Positions 25,398 to 33,109 of a stretch of 64,000 nucleotides of DNA are shown in pieces. Position 1 is the stretch's first letter. Each line of letters starts with the position of its first letter. Made by a program: the position numbers and the translations under genes. A model generated the notes under the pieces. It saw only the letters and a list, made by a program, of their open reading frames with translations. It was not told where the DNA came from and made no database searches. Origin of the DNA: Halotalea alkalilenta (GTDB lineage Bacteria; Pseudomonadota; Gammaproteobacteria; Pseudomonadales; Halomonadaceae). The stretch is taken from the NCBI RefSeq assembly GCF_001648175.1, contig NZ_CP015243.1, positions 2,046,001 through 2,110,000 of the forward strand. The letters are read 5' to 3'.

Positions 25398-27536
25398 TCA
25401 ATGGAGGTGTGAATCGAACCCATCCGGCGCGCGCAGCAGCGCCTGCTGCACCGCGGGCGTCTCTCCACCGGTTGGCGGGTGGTAGCTGCCATGCTGGTCC
25501 AAGTGCCAGCTCTGGTGGGTGTCATCGAGATAGTGCATGAGGTCCTGGGCAATGCGCTCGGCGAGTCCCTGGTCGAGGATTGGAAAGCAGCTTTCCACCC
25601 GGTGCAGCAGATTTCGCTCCATCAGGTCTGCGCTGGCGCACCAAGTCTGGGCCTTGCCGCCATTCTCGAAGCGATAGACCCGGGTATGTTCGAGGAAGCG
25701 ACCGATCACCGAGCGCACCTCGATGTTCTCCGAGACCCCCGGCACGCCGGGCCGCAGTACGCAGATGCCACGCACGATCAGCCTGCAGCGCACGCCGGCC
25801 TGGGAGGCGCGATAGAGCGCGGCGACCAGTTGGGGCTCGGTCAGCGCGTTGCACTTGATGATGATCCCCGAGGGCCTTCCGGCGAGGGCGTGCTCGGCTT
25901 CCCCGCGTATCTTGTCGAGCAGGCTCGAGTGCAGGGTGAAAGGCGCATGCAGCAGCACCTGGGTATCGATCCTGCGCTCCATCCCCGAAAGCTGGCGAAA
26001 CAGCATCAGCACGTCCTGGCACAGCGGCTGGCGTGCGGTGAGCAGGCTGTAGTCGGTATAGCGCATCGCCGTCTTGTTGTGATAGTTGCCGGTGCCGAGA
26101 TGGGCATAGTGACGCAGCCCCTCGGGTTCGCGGCGAACGATGTGCAAAAGCTTGGCGTGGGTCTTGTAGGCCATCACCCCGTAGATCACGTTGACCCCGG
26201 CGCGCTGCAGGCGCTCGGCCAGGTGAAGGTTGTTGGCTTCATCGAAGCGAGCGCGCAGCTCGATCACCACGGTGACCTCCTTGCCGTTGTGGGCGGCCTC
26301 GACCAGCGCGCCGACCAGCATCGAGTCGGCACGGGTGCGATAGAGGGTCTGCTTGATCGCGAGCACGCCGGGATCGTTGGCGGCCTGGTGGAGCCACAGC
26401 TCGATCGGCTCGAAGGCATCGAACGGGTGGTGGAGCAGTATGTCCCGCTGCTGGATGACCTCGAATAGCCGGTTCCTCGAGCGCCACAGTCGCTCGGGCC
26501 AGACGGGCACGAAGCTTGGATAGCGTAGCTCGGGACGCTGGGTCATCTCGAGTACGCCGAATAGCCGGGCCAGGTTGACCGGGCCCGCCACCCGATACAA
26601 ATCCTGCGGCTCCAGCGAGAACTGCTTCAGCAGCAGATCGCAGAGCGGCTGTGGGCAGCTGTCGCTGATTTCTAGCCGCACGCCATCGCCGTAGGGCTGC
26701 GCCAGCAGCTCTCCCTCCAGCGCCGAGGCCAAATCGGAGATGCCTTGCAGGCCGACCGCCAGATCAGCGTTGCGGGTCAGGCGGAACTGGTGGCAACCGG
26801 TGACGCGCATGCCGGGAAACAGCGATTCGACATTGGCGTGGATGATCGAGGAGAGAAAGACGTAGTCCTCCCGCTCGGCGATGCCATCCGGCAGTTTCAC
26901 CAGTCGTGGCAGCGAGCGCGGCGCGGGCAGGATCGCAAGTCCGCCTTCGCGGCCGAAAGCGTCGATACCCACTAGCGAGACGATGAAGGTGAGGCTCTTG
27001 TTTGCCAGACGAGGAAAGGGATGGGCGGGGTCGAGCCCGATCGGACTGACCACCGGCATGATCTCGCGCTCGAAGTAGTCCCCGATCCAGGCGATCTGGG
27101 CCGGGCCCCATTGGCGCCGGCGCAGGAAGCGGATGCCCTCGGCTTCGAGCGCCGGCAGCAGCCGCTGATTGAGGATCCGGTACTGTCGCTCGATCTGCGC
27201 GTGGGCCAGCTCGCCGACCCGAGCCAGCACTTCGGCGGGGTCGAGGCCATCCACCCCGGCCTGGAGCTTGCCCCGGGCCAGCCTGCGTTTGAGCCCGGCG
27301 ACGCGGATCTCGAAGAACTCATCGACGTTGGCGGAGAAGATCAGCAGGAAGGTCAGACGCTCGAGCAGCGGCAGCCGCTCGTCCAGCGCCTGGTCGAGCA
27401 CACGGACATTGAACAGCAGCTGGGAGATCTCGCGGTTGAGATAGAGCGCGGGGTCGGAGACATCCAGCCTCGAGAAGACTAATGATTCAATCGCATCGGG
27501 CGATTCGATGCGCGCCACCTGGGACGATGCACTCAC
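25398..27536 (-). CDS. ppk: Polyphosphate kinase 1
   Basis: 712-aa PPK1, which makes polyphosphate from ATP at the membrane periphery. The N-domain has LNREISQLLFNVRVLDQA and NVDEFFEIRVAGL. The catalytic C1/C2 domains carry KTHAKLLHI with the presumed phospho-accepting histidine and GTGNYHNKTA, then IIKCNALTEPQLV and the second-histidine region. The ATG at 27536 gives the normal length. First gene of the ppk-ppx unit. Polyphosphate supports stress and motility responses. Confidence 0.95.
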   Translation of the reverse strand: MSASSQVARIESPDAIESLVFSRLDVSDPALYLNREISQLLFNVRVLDQALDERLPLLERLTFLLIFSANVDEFFEIRVAGLKRRLARGKLQAGVDGLDPAEVLARVGELAHAQIERQYRILNQRLLPALEAEGIRFLRRRQWGPAQIAWIGDYFEREIMPVVSPIGLDPAHPFPRLANKSLTFIVSLVGIDAFGREGGLAILPAPRSLPRLVKLPDGIAEREDYVFLSSIIHANVESLFPGMRVTGCHQFRLTRNADLAVGLQGISDLASALEGELLAQPYGDGVRLEISDSCPQPLCDLLLKQFSLEPQDLYRVAGPVNLARLFGVLEMTQRPELRYPSFVPVWPERLWRSRNRLFEVIQQRDILLHHPFDAFEPIELWLHQAANDPGVLAIKQTLYRTRADSMLVGALVEAAHNGKEVTVVIELRARFDEANNLHLAERLQRAGVNVIYGVMAYKTHAKLLHIVRREPEGLRHYAHLGTGNYHNKTAMRYTDYSLLTARQPLCQDVLMLFRQLSGMERRIDTQVLLHAPFTLHSSLLDKIRGEAEHALAGRPSGIIIKCNALTEPQLVAALYRASQAGVRCRLIVRGICVLRPGVPGVSENIEVRSVIGRFLEHTRVYRFENGGKAQTWCASADLMERNLLHRVESCFPILDQGLAERIAQDLMHYLDDTHQSWHLDQHGSYHPPTGGETPAVQQALLRAPDGFDSHLH

Positions 27537-28060
27537 GGAGGCTTCACTTCGTAGCGTCGAAGAGGGCAGTCTAGGGCTCGTCGGTGACGCTCAAGTGGCG
27601 GCTGGATGACGCTGGTATTGCAGCGCCCCATTCGCAGGCGCCACGCTCATGGTCTCTCGCTTCCCGGCTTAGCGACGGGTTTTTGCGATGAGCGCGTTGA
27701 GCACACTGGCGAACTGCGATTCGTACTGCTCTGGAGTCATCATTGAGTGGAGCCTATACAGGTGGTGGGTGAGCAGTTTGATGCAATCCTCAGGCCATCT
27801 TGCTCTGGCCCGCCGCGGGATTTCTCCTCCACCGTCGCTTAGAGACCGACCTAACCCAAGGACGGACAGTGAAGCGAACGAGATTCACGCAAGGGCAGAT
27901 CATTCGGAAGGCACCTTCTATAACTGAAAAGCCAAGCTAGATACAGCGGGGTACATGGATAGCGGGAATCAAGCCTGGGCAAGTCTGGCGATGATGATCG
28001 AGGAAAGTGCGATGGTCAGCGGGATTGTGACGCGACTCTGGGGAAGATGGGCGAAGAGGA
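27537..28060. other. Intergenic region between ppk and the tRNA operon
   Basis: About 520 bp without an intact gene. It contains the transposase scrap at 27869-27942. A short leftward frame near 27676-27750 (product beginning MTPEQYESQF) has no convincing ribosome site and is not called. Confidence 0.6.
27869..27942 (+). mobile_element. Relic of an IS3-family OrfA transposase
   Basis: A GTG at 27869 opens KRTRFTQGQII, matching the common N-terminus of IS3 OrfA (M-K-R-x-R-F-T-x-x-Q-I-I). About forty codons are then missing. At 27910-27942 another frame reads GTFYN, stop, KAKLD, matching the OrfA ATFYNWKAK segment with the Trp codon changed to TGA. So the element is deleted and inactivated; no terminal repeats were found. 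Confidence 0.55.
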
Positions 28061-28146
28061 TGGTGCCCGAAGCCGGGATCGAACCGGCACGCCCATAGGG
28101 CGAGAGATTTTAAGTCTCTTGCGTCTACCTATTCCGCCATTCGGGC
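28061..28146 (-). tRNA. tRNA-Leu (UAA)
   Basis: 86-nt class II tRNA with encoded CCA. The acceptor arms GCCCGAA and TTCGGGC pair, the T loop reads GGTTCGATCC, and the anticodon loop CTTAAAA gives UAA. Last of three tRNAs, as leuZ in E. coli. Confidence 0.95.
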
Positions 28147-28161
28147 GAGAAGGGATTCAAA

Positions 28162-28235
28162 TGGAGGCTGGAGTCGGAATCGAACCGGCGTACACGGAGT
28201 TGCAGTCCGCTGCATGACCACTCTGCCATCCAGCC
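28162..28235 (-). tRNA. tRNA-Cys (GCA)
   Basis: 74-nt tRNA with encoded CCA; acceptor GGCTGGA pairs with TCCAGCC, the anticodon loop CTGCAAC gives GCA, and the T loop is GGTTCGATTCC. Middle gene of the Gly-Cys-Leu operon. Confidence 0.96.
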
Positions 28236-28252
28236 TCATCTTGAATCGTGTC

Positions 28253-28328
28253 TGGAGCGGGAAACGAGGCTCGAACTCGCGACCTCCACCTTGGCAAGGT
28301 GGCGCTCTACCAACTGAGCTATTCCCGC
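28253..28328 (-). tRNA. tRNA-Gly (GCC)
   Basis: 76-nt tRNA with encoded CCA; acceptor GCGGGAA pairs with TTCCCGC, the anticodon loop TTGCCAA gives GCC. First gene of the tRNA operon, directly behind the consensus promoter at 28345-28372. Confidence 0.96.
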
Positions 28329-28344
28329 CTGAACACGCGGTCGC

Positions 28345-28372
28345 ATTATACGTAGCGAGCCTTCATTGTCAA
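28345..28372 (-). promoter_or_regulatory. Consensus sigma-70 promoter of the tRNA operon
   Basis: On the minus strand TTGACA (28372-28367) and TATAAT (28350-28345) are both perfect, with a 16-nt spacer, followed by a GC-rich discriminator (GCGACCGCG). This is typical of stable-RNA promoters under stringent control and drives the Gly-Cys-Leu tRNA genes. Confidence 0.85.
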
Positions 28373-28426
28373 TTGATGCATTGCTGCGGAATCGAAAAAA
28401 TCGCGGCAAAGCCGTGGGTTACGGCG

Positions 28427-28975
28427 TCAGATATCTCTCACCAGCTCGGGCCAGGCGGCGCGAAGATACTGGATCATCGACCAGAGAGTGAGGAGGGCGG
28501 CGGCGTAGAGCATCAGCTGGCCGAGCATTCCGATCATCGAACCCGGCGACACCCCGAGTAGCAGGAAGATCGAGATCATCTGCAGCGCGGTCTTCAGCTT
28601 GCCGATCTGGGATACCGCGACGTTCGCTCGCTTGCCCAGCTCCGCCATCCATTCGCGCAGCGCCGAGATGACGATCTCCCTGCCGATGATGACCAGGGCG
28701 GGAAGCGTCATCCATATGCTGTCGTAGCGCTCGATCAAGAGTGCCAGGGCAACGGCGACGATCAGCTTGTCGGCCACCGGGTCGAGGAAGGCGCCGAAGG
28801 GGGTGCTCTGGTTCCAGCGCCGTGCCAGGTAGCCATCGAACCAGTCGGTTACCGCCGCGGCGCCGAACAGCAGTGCGGCACTCGGGTAGCTCCAGCTGGG
28901 AGGGAGGTAGAAAGCGATGACCAGGAGCGGAATGAAGATGATCCGGATGAGGGTCAGGATGTTGGGGATGTTCAT
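28427..28975 (-). CDS. pgsA: CDP-diacylglycerol--glycerol-3-phosphate 3-phosphatidyltransferase
   Basis: 182-aa integral membrane enzyme that makes phosphatidylglycerophosphate, the first committed step to phosphatidylglycerol and cardiolipin. The CDP-alcohol phosphotransferase signature D-G-x2-A-R-x8-G-x3-D-x3-D is seen as [20 protein letters not shown] followed by VADK. Several membrane helices and the E. coli-like length (182 aa) agree. It lies between uvrC and the Gly-Cys-Leu tRNAs, as in E. coli. Confidence 0.96.
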   Translation of the reverse strand: MNIPNILTLIRIIFIPLLVIAFYLPPSWSYPSAALLFGAAAVTDWFDGYLARRWNQSTPFGAFLDPVADKLIVAVALALLIERYDSIWMTLPALVIIGREIVISALREWMAELGKRANVAVSQIGKLKTALQMISIFLLLGVSPGSMIGMLGQLMLYAAALLTLWSMIQYLRAAWPELVRDI

Positions 28976-29116
28976 TGCTGGAGAGGTTCCTTACGGGATT
29001 CGGCGACCGAGGCCGCGCCGATACGAGGAAAGGCGTCCGCCTCGCCGTTCCTCGCTTATCTCGGCCATTCTAAGGAAATTTTCGCCGGGGCGTCGAGGTG
29101 ATGCGCTGCGTATCTC

Positions 29117-30964
29117 TCAGCCCTGGCCGTGCAGCGCCGCGTGAATCTGTCCGGCGAGCTGGGCGCTGATTCCGGGCACCCTGGCGAGATCCTCGCGGCT
29201 GGCCCGCTTGACGCCTTGGAGGCCGCCGAAATAGCGCAGCAGCTCGCGCCGTCGCTTGGGCCCGACGCCGGGGATTTCCTGCAGCGTCGAGGTGCGCCTG
29301 GCCTTGTCACGACGCTGGCGGTGGCCGGTGATCGCGAACCGGTGGGCTTCGTCGCGAATATGCTGGATCAGGTGCAGTGCCGAAGAGGTGGAGTCGACCT
29401 CGAGGCTGTGTTCCGGCGTTTCGAGGAACAGCGTTTCGAGGCCCGGGCGCCGGGTGGTGCCCTTGGCGACGCCGAGCACCTGCAGCGCACCGATGCCTTC
29501 GATCTCGGAGAGCACCTCGCGGGCCATGTTGAGCTGGCCCTTGCCGCCGTCGACGATCAGCAGGTCCGGGCGCTTGGCGTCTTCGCTGGCGATCCTCCGA
29601 TAGCGCCGCTCCAGCGCCTGGCGCATCGCCGCGTAGTCGTCACCCGGGGTGACGCCCTCGATGTTGAAGCGCCGGTAGTCGGACTTGAGCGGTCCATTCT
29701 GGTCGAATACCACGCAGGAGGCGACGGTGGCCTCGCCGTGACTGTGGCTGATGTCGAAGCACTCGAGCCGGGTCGGCACCTCTTCGAGGCCGAGCAGGTC
29801 GCGCAGCTCGATGAACCGGCGCATCAGCTGCTGCTGGCTGGCCAGTTCGGTGGCGAGGTGCTGCTCGGCGTTGGTGCGCGCGAGCTGCAGCCACTGCGCG
29901 CGGTGGGCGCGGACCTGGTGGGTCAGCCGCACCGCGCGGCCGGCGCGGGCGGCCAGGCCCGACTGCAGGAGGTCCGCGTCCTCGACCGGATGGGAGGTGA
30001 TCACTTCGCTTGGGATCTCGCGTTCGCCGCCGATGTAGTACTGGCCGATCAACTCGCCGAGCAGTGCGCCGTCGCTGAGGTCGAGCCCATTGTTCGGGGT
30101 GAAGTGGCGGCTGCCGAGCACTCGCCCCTGGCGGATCGGCAGCAGGGTCACGCAGAAGCCGCCCGGGCGCTGGGCGAAGGCGAAGACATCGGCGTCGCCA
30201 CCTTCGATATCGACCGCCTGCTGGGTCTGCAGCCTGCGCAGCTGCTGAATCTGGTCGCGCAGCCACGCCGCCTGCTCGAACTCCAGCGACTCGGCGGCGC
30301 GTTCCATCTCGACGCCGAGCTGTCGAGTCACCTCGTCGCTCTTGCCCTCGAGGCACATCACCGCGTGCTTGAGATCGCGCTGGTAGTCCTGCTGCTCGAT
30401 GTAGCCGACGCACGGCGCGGTGCAGCGGCCGATCTGGTACTGCAGGCATGGGCGAGTGCGGTGGGCGAAGACGCTGTTCTCGCAGTTGCGGATGCGAAAT
30501 ATCTTCTGCAGCAGCCCGAGGCTCTCGCGCACCGCCGCCGAACTGGTGAACGGGCCGAAGTAGTGGCCGTCGCTGCGCTTTTGGCGCACCCGGCGGAATT
30601 CCAGCGCGGGGAAGGGGTGACGGTCGCTGACGAACACGTAGGGATAGGATTTGTCGTCGCGCAGCAGAATGTTGTACGGCGGGCGCTGCTGCTTGATCAG
30701 GGTCTGTTCGAGCAGCAACGCCTCGGTTTCGCTGTGCGTGACGGTGACCTGGATGTCGCAGATCCGAGCGACCAGCGCCCGTGTCTTGGTATTCAATCCG
30801 GAATTGCGGAAATAGCTCGCCAGGCGGGCCTTGAGCCGCTTGGCCTTGCCGACGTAGAGCGGTTCGCCGTCGGCGTCGAGCATACGGTAGACCCCCGGCG
30901 CCTCGGAGACGTGCTTGAGGAAGGCGCGGGAATCGAAGCTGCGGGTGTCGCTGGAGGTCGCCAA
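29117..30964 (-). CDS. uvrC: Excinuclease ABC subunit C
   Basis: 615-aa UvrC, which makes both incisions in nucleotide excision repair with UvrAB. It has the N-terminal GIY-YIG domain (PGVYRMLDADGEPLYVGKAK), a Cys cluster CLQYQIGRCTAPC, the UVR helices (EMERAAESLEFEQAAWLRDQ), the RNase H-like nuclease (CFDISHSHGEATVASCVVF) and a C-terminal helix-hairpin-helix pair (IPGVGPKRRRELL). A TTG start at 30964 behind GAGGGA gives the family length; upstream ATG starts would add a Ser/Arg/Cys-rich leader. pgsA follows by 141 bp. Confidence 0.95.
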   Translation of the reverse strand: MATSSDTRSFDSRAFLKHVSEAPGVYRMLDADGEPLYVGKAKRLKARLASYFRNSGLNTKTRALVARICDIQVTVTHSETEALLLEQTLIKQQRPPYNILLRDDKSYPYVFVSDRHPFPALEFRRVRQKRSDGHYFGPFTSSAAVRESLGLLQKIFRIRNCENSVFAHRTRPCLQYQIGRCTAPCVGYIEQQDYQRDLKHAVMCLEGKSDEVTRQLGVEMERAAESLEFEQAAWLRDQIQQLRRLQTQQAVDIEGGDADVFAFAQRPGGFCVTLLPIRQGRVLGSRHFTPNNGLDLSDGALLGELIGQYYIGGEREIPSEVITSHPVEDADLLQSGLAARAGRAVRLTHQVRAHRAQWLQLARTNAEQHLATELASQQQLMRRFIELRDLLGLEEVPTRLECFDISHSHGEATVASCVVFDQNGPLKSDYRRFNIEGVTPGDDYAAMRQALERRYRRIASEDAKRPDLLIVDGGKGQLNMAREVLSEIEGIGALQVLGVAKGTTRRPGLETLFLETPEHSLEVDSTSSALHLIQHIRDEAHRFAITGHRQRRDKARRTSTLQEIPGVGPKRRRELLRYFGGLQGVKRASREDLARVPGISAQLAGQIHAALHGQG

Positions 30965-31093
30965 GAGATCCCTCGAAAGTGATGACGCGCGGGCCGTCAG
31001 TGATATGTACCGCCCGCCTGTGCGCATTTTAGCAAATCCGCATGCGGGGCAGGACCAGGGGCGTTCGCTGCCGCTCGAGTCGGGGTAAAGCAC

Positions 31094-31122
31094 TTGACTA
31101 TTCAGCAGCTTGGTCTTAGAGT
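31094..31122 (+). promoter_or_regulatory. Promoter of tRNA-Ala
   Basis: TTGACT at 31094-31099 and TAGAGT at 31117-31122 have 17-nt spacing, 13 bp before the tRNA gene. Divergent from uvrC. Confidence 0.6.
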
Positions 31123-31135
31123 GCGCCGCAGGTCT

Positions 31136-31211
31136 GGGGCCTTAGCTCAGCTGGGAGAGCGCAACGCTGGCAGCGTTGAGGTCATCGGTTCGATCCCGAT
31201 AGGCTCCACCA
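31136..31211 (+). tRNA. tRNA-Ala (GGC)
   Basis: 76-nt tRNA with encoded CCA; acceptor GGGGCCT pairs with AGGCTCC allowing one G-U, D arm AGCTCAGCTGGGAGAGC, anticodon loop with GGC, and T loop GGTTCGATCCC. Confidence 0.96.
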
Positions 31212-31244
31212 AGAATTCCGGCAGGCGCGCAGCGCCCGCCAGCA

Positions 31245-31283
31245 ACGAAAGCCTCGGCGCATCGCGCCGAGGCTTTCGTGTTT
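31245..31283 (+). terminator. Rho-independent terminator of tRNA-Ala
   Basis: A 16-bp stem (31245-31260 with 31264-31279) closes a 3-nt loop and is followed by a TTTT run. Confidence 0.8.
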
Positions 31284-31414
31284 TCGTCCCCGGCTTGAAA
31301 GCGTCCAGCGTTCCGATCATGCTGTCGTTATCAGGGTACGGAGGCACCAAGCCCTCCGTACGGTCCAGTCGCTTCGCCGGTGCGTCCGGCGTGGCTCGTT
31401 CCAAGGAATTCGTC

Positions 31415-31759
31415 ATGAGTGCCACTCTCGATACCATCAAGCAGCAGATCAGCGAGAATCCGATCCTTCTCTATATGAAAGGTTCACCCCAGCTGCCGCA
31501 GTGCGGCTTTTCCGCTCAGGCGGTGCAGGCACTGATGGGCTGCGGCGAACGGTTCGCCTTCGTCAACATCCTCGAGAATCCGGACATCCGCGCGGAGCTG
31601 CCGAAGTATGCCAATTGGCCGACCTTCCCGCAGCTGTGGGTCGGCGGCGAGCTGGTCGGCGGCTGCGACATCATCGTCGAGATGTACCAGAATGGTGAGC
31701 TGCAGCCTTTGATCAAGCAGGCCGCGGCGACCAATGCCACCGAGGAAGGCGACGCCTGA
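31415..31759 (+). CDS. grxD: Monothiol glutaredoxin, Grx4 type
   Basis: 114-aa class II glutaredoxin with the CGFS active site (LPQCGFSAQAVQAL). The flanking KGSPQLPQ and WPTFPQLWVGGELVGGCDI are diagnostic of Grx4/GrxD, which binds a [2Fe-2S] cluster with glutathione and passes it to target proteins together with BolA partners. ATG 31415 follows AAGGA at 31403-31407. It is followed by a strong terminator, so it is probably monocistronic. Confidence 0.95.
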   Translation: MSATLDTIKQQISENPILLYMKGSPQLPQCGFSAQAVQALMGCGERFAFVNILENPDIRAELPKYANWPTFPQLWVGGELVGGCDIIVEMYQNGELQPLIKQAAATNATEEGDA

Positions 31760-31789
31760 GCCACTGCTTCATCGGCCTCAAGCATTGCG

Positions 31790-31825
31790 AGAGCCCGCGT
31801 CCCGAAAGGGACGCGGGCTCTTTTT
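31790..31825 (+). terminator. Rho-independent terminator after grxD
   Basis: A 13-bp perfect stem (GAGCCCGCGTCCC with its complement) closes a GAAA tetraloop and is followed by TTTTT. It lies between convergent grxD and rnt. Confidence 0.92.
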
Positions 31826-31861
31826 CACCTGCTTGGCGCCTGTGTATCGTGGCGCGAAGCT

Positions 31862-32530
31862 TCAGGCCCGCTCGTCGAGCGCTTGTTCGCGAAGCGTCAG
31901 CGCCCAGCCGCCGAGGTCGCTGTAGCGATTGACGATCGCGCAGAAGAGCTCCGCGGTTCGCTCGGCATCGTAGCCCGCCGCGTGAGCATTCTGCTGGTCG
32001 AACGGGATACCCGCGGCGGCGCACGCCCGGGCGAGCACCGTCTGGCCATAGGCCAAACCGGACAAGGTGGCGGTGTCGAAGCTCGAGAAAGGGTGGAACG
32101 GGCTGCGCTTCAGTCCGCATCGCTCGATCGCCGCATTGAGGAAGCCGAGATCGAAAGCGGCATTGTGGCCGACCAGGATCGCGCGGTTGCAGTCATGCGA
32201 CTTGATCGAGCGGCGTACCTGCTTGAACAGCTCCCCAAGGGCCTGTGTCTCACTGACCGCTGCCTCTTGGCGCAGCGCGCTATCGAGGCGAATGCCGGTG
32301 AAGTCGAGCGCCGATTGTTCGATGTTGGCGCCTTCGAACGGCTCGATGTGGACCGACAGGGTTTCATCCGGCAGCAGCTGCCCGAGGTCATCCATGGTCA
32401 GCAGGGTGGCGCCGATTTCCAGTATCGCGTCGCCGCGAGCATTGAAGCCGCCGGTCTCGAGGTCGATCACCACCGGCAGAAAGCCGCGAAAACGCTGGCT
32501 CATCAGCCGCGCCACGTTAGCATTGGTCAT
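31862..32530 (-). CDS. rnt: Ribonuclease T
   Basis: 222-aa DEDDh exonuclease that trims the 3' ends of tRNA and other stable RNAs. Exo I is DLETGGFNA, Exo II includes GHNAAFDLGFL, and Exo III is HAAGYDAE. The E. coli enzyme is 215 aa. ATG 32530 starts the usual RFRGFLPVVIDLETGG lead-in; a longer frame from 32626 adds unrelated residues. Convergent with grxD; the pairing of rnt and grxD is common in gammaproteobacteria. Confidence 0.95.
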   Translation of the reverse strand: MTNANVARLMSQRFRGFLPVVIDLETGGFNARGDAILEIGATLLTMDDLGQLLPDETLSVHIEPFEGANIEQSALDFTGIRLDSALRQEAAVSETQALGELFKQVRRSIKSHDCNRAILVGHNAAFDLGFLNAAIERCGLKRSPFHPFSSFDTATLSGLAYGQTVLARACAAAGIPFDQQNAHAAGYDAERTAELFCAIVNRYSDLGGWALTLREQALDERA

Positions 32531-32790
32531 TCTGCGGATTCCCCTGCGCCGATATGCCGTCGAAAGGCCTTCCGTCGTATCGAACGTATCGCGAAGGCTA
32601 TCAAAGGTAGCGAAGTCTAACATCAAGGCGCAGAGGCGTCCTGCCCTGGTCTAGCGCTGTCGGCCAGTCTGGCGTTGAAAAAGCGCGGCAATCGTTCATG
32701 CTGTGAGCGATGTGGCGGCGGGGCCATCGTTTTTCGTCTTCAAGGCGAGGGTGTCGCCGTCTGGGCTGGGTCCGATCAGGGAATCATTCG

Positions 32791-33096
32791 ATGCTGAAGA
32801 AGCTGTTCTCCTCGTTGCTGGGCGGTGGGCGCGAGGACGCGCGCGAGCAGGCGCCGGAAGTCGCAGAGGCGCTCGAGTACAAGGGCTATGAAATCCTCGC
32901 CGCTCCCGTACCGACGGGGGGGCAGTACAGGGTCAGCGGCGTGATTCGCCGCGTCGGAGAGGCGGCCGAGCCGCAGGAGCATCGCTTCGAGCGCTCCGAT
33001 ACCGTACCCGACCGCGAAGGGTGCGTGGTGCTGACCCGCCAGAAGGCCCAGCGCTTCATCGATGACGTGGGTGAACGCATGTTCGATCCGCGCTGA
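32791..33096 (+). CDS. HlyU-family protein
   Basis: 101-aa protein of the PF10115 (HlyU) type: a short MLKKLFSSLLGGG lead, then YKGYEILAAPVPTGGQYRVS, FERSDT and a C-terminal RQKAQRFIDDVGERMF. The family is named for a Vibrio haemolysin activator, but that HlyU is an ArsR-type protein and most members of this fold have unknown function. ATG 32791 follows CAGGGAA. The SulP gene starts 13 bp downstream, so they are probably co-transcribed. Confidence 0.75.
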   Translation: MLKKLFSSLLGGGREDAREQAPEVAEALEYKGYEILAAPVPTGGQYRVSGVIRRVGEAAEPQEHRFERSDTVPDREGCVVLTRQKAQRFIDDVGERMFDPR

Positions 33097-33109
33097 GCGC
33101 GGGTTGCGG

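Noticed and set aside
27676..27750. Short leftward frame with product beginning MTPEQYESQF
   Set aside because: About 24 codons, no clear ribosome site and no known family; possibly the end of a lost gene.
29129..30982. Rightward frame of about 617 codons over uvrC
   Set aside because: Antisense to an unmistakable uvrC; composition Ala/Val/Gln-rich without motifs.
31094..31414. Extended N-terminus of the glutaredoxin frame
   Set aside because: The frame runs through the tRNA-Ala gene and its terminator; the real start is ATG 31415.
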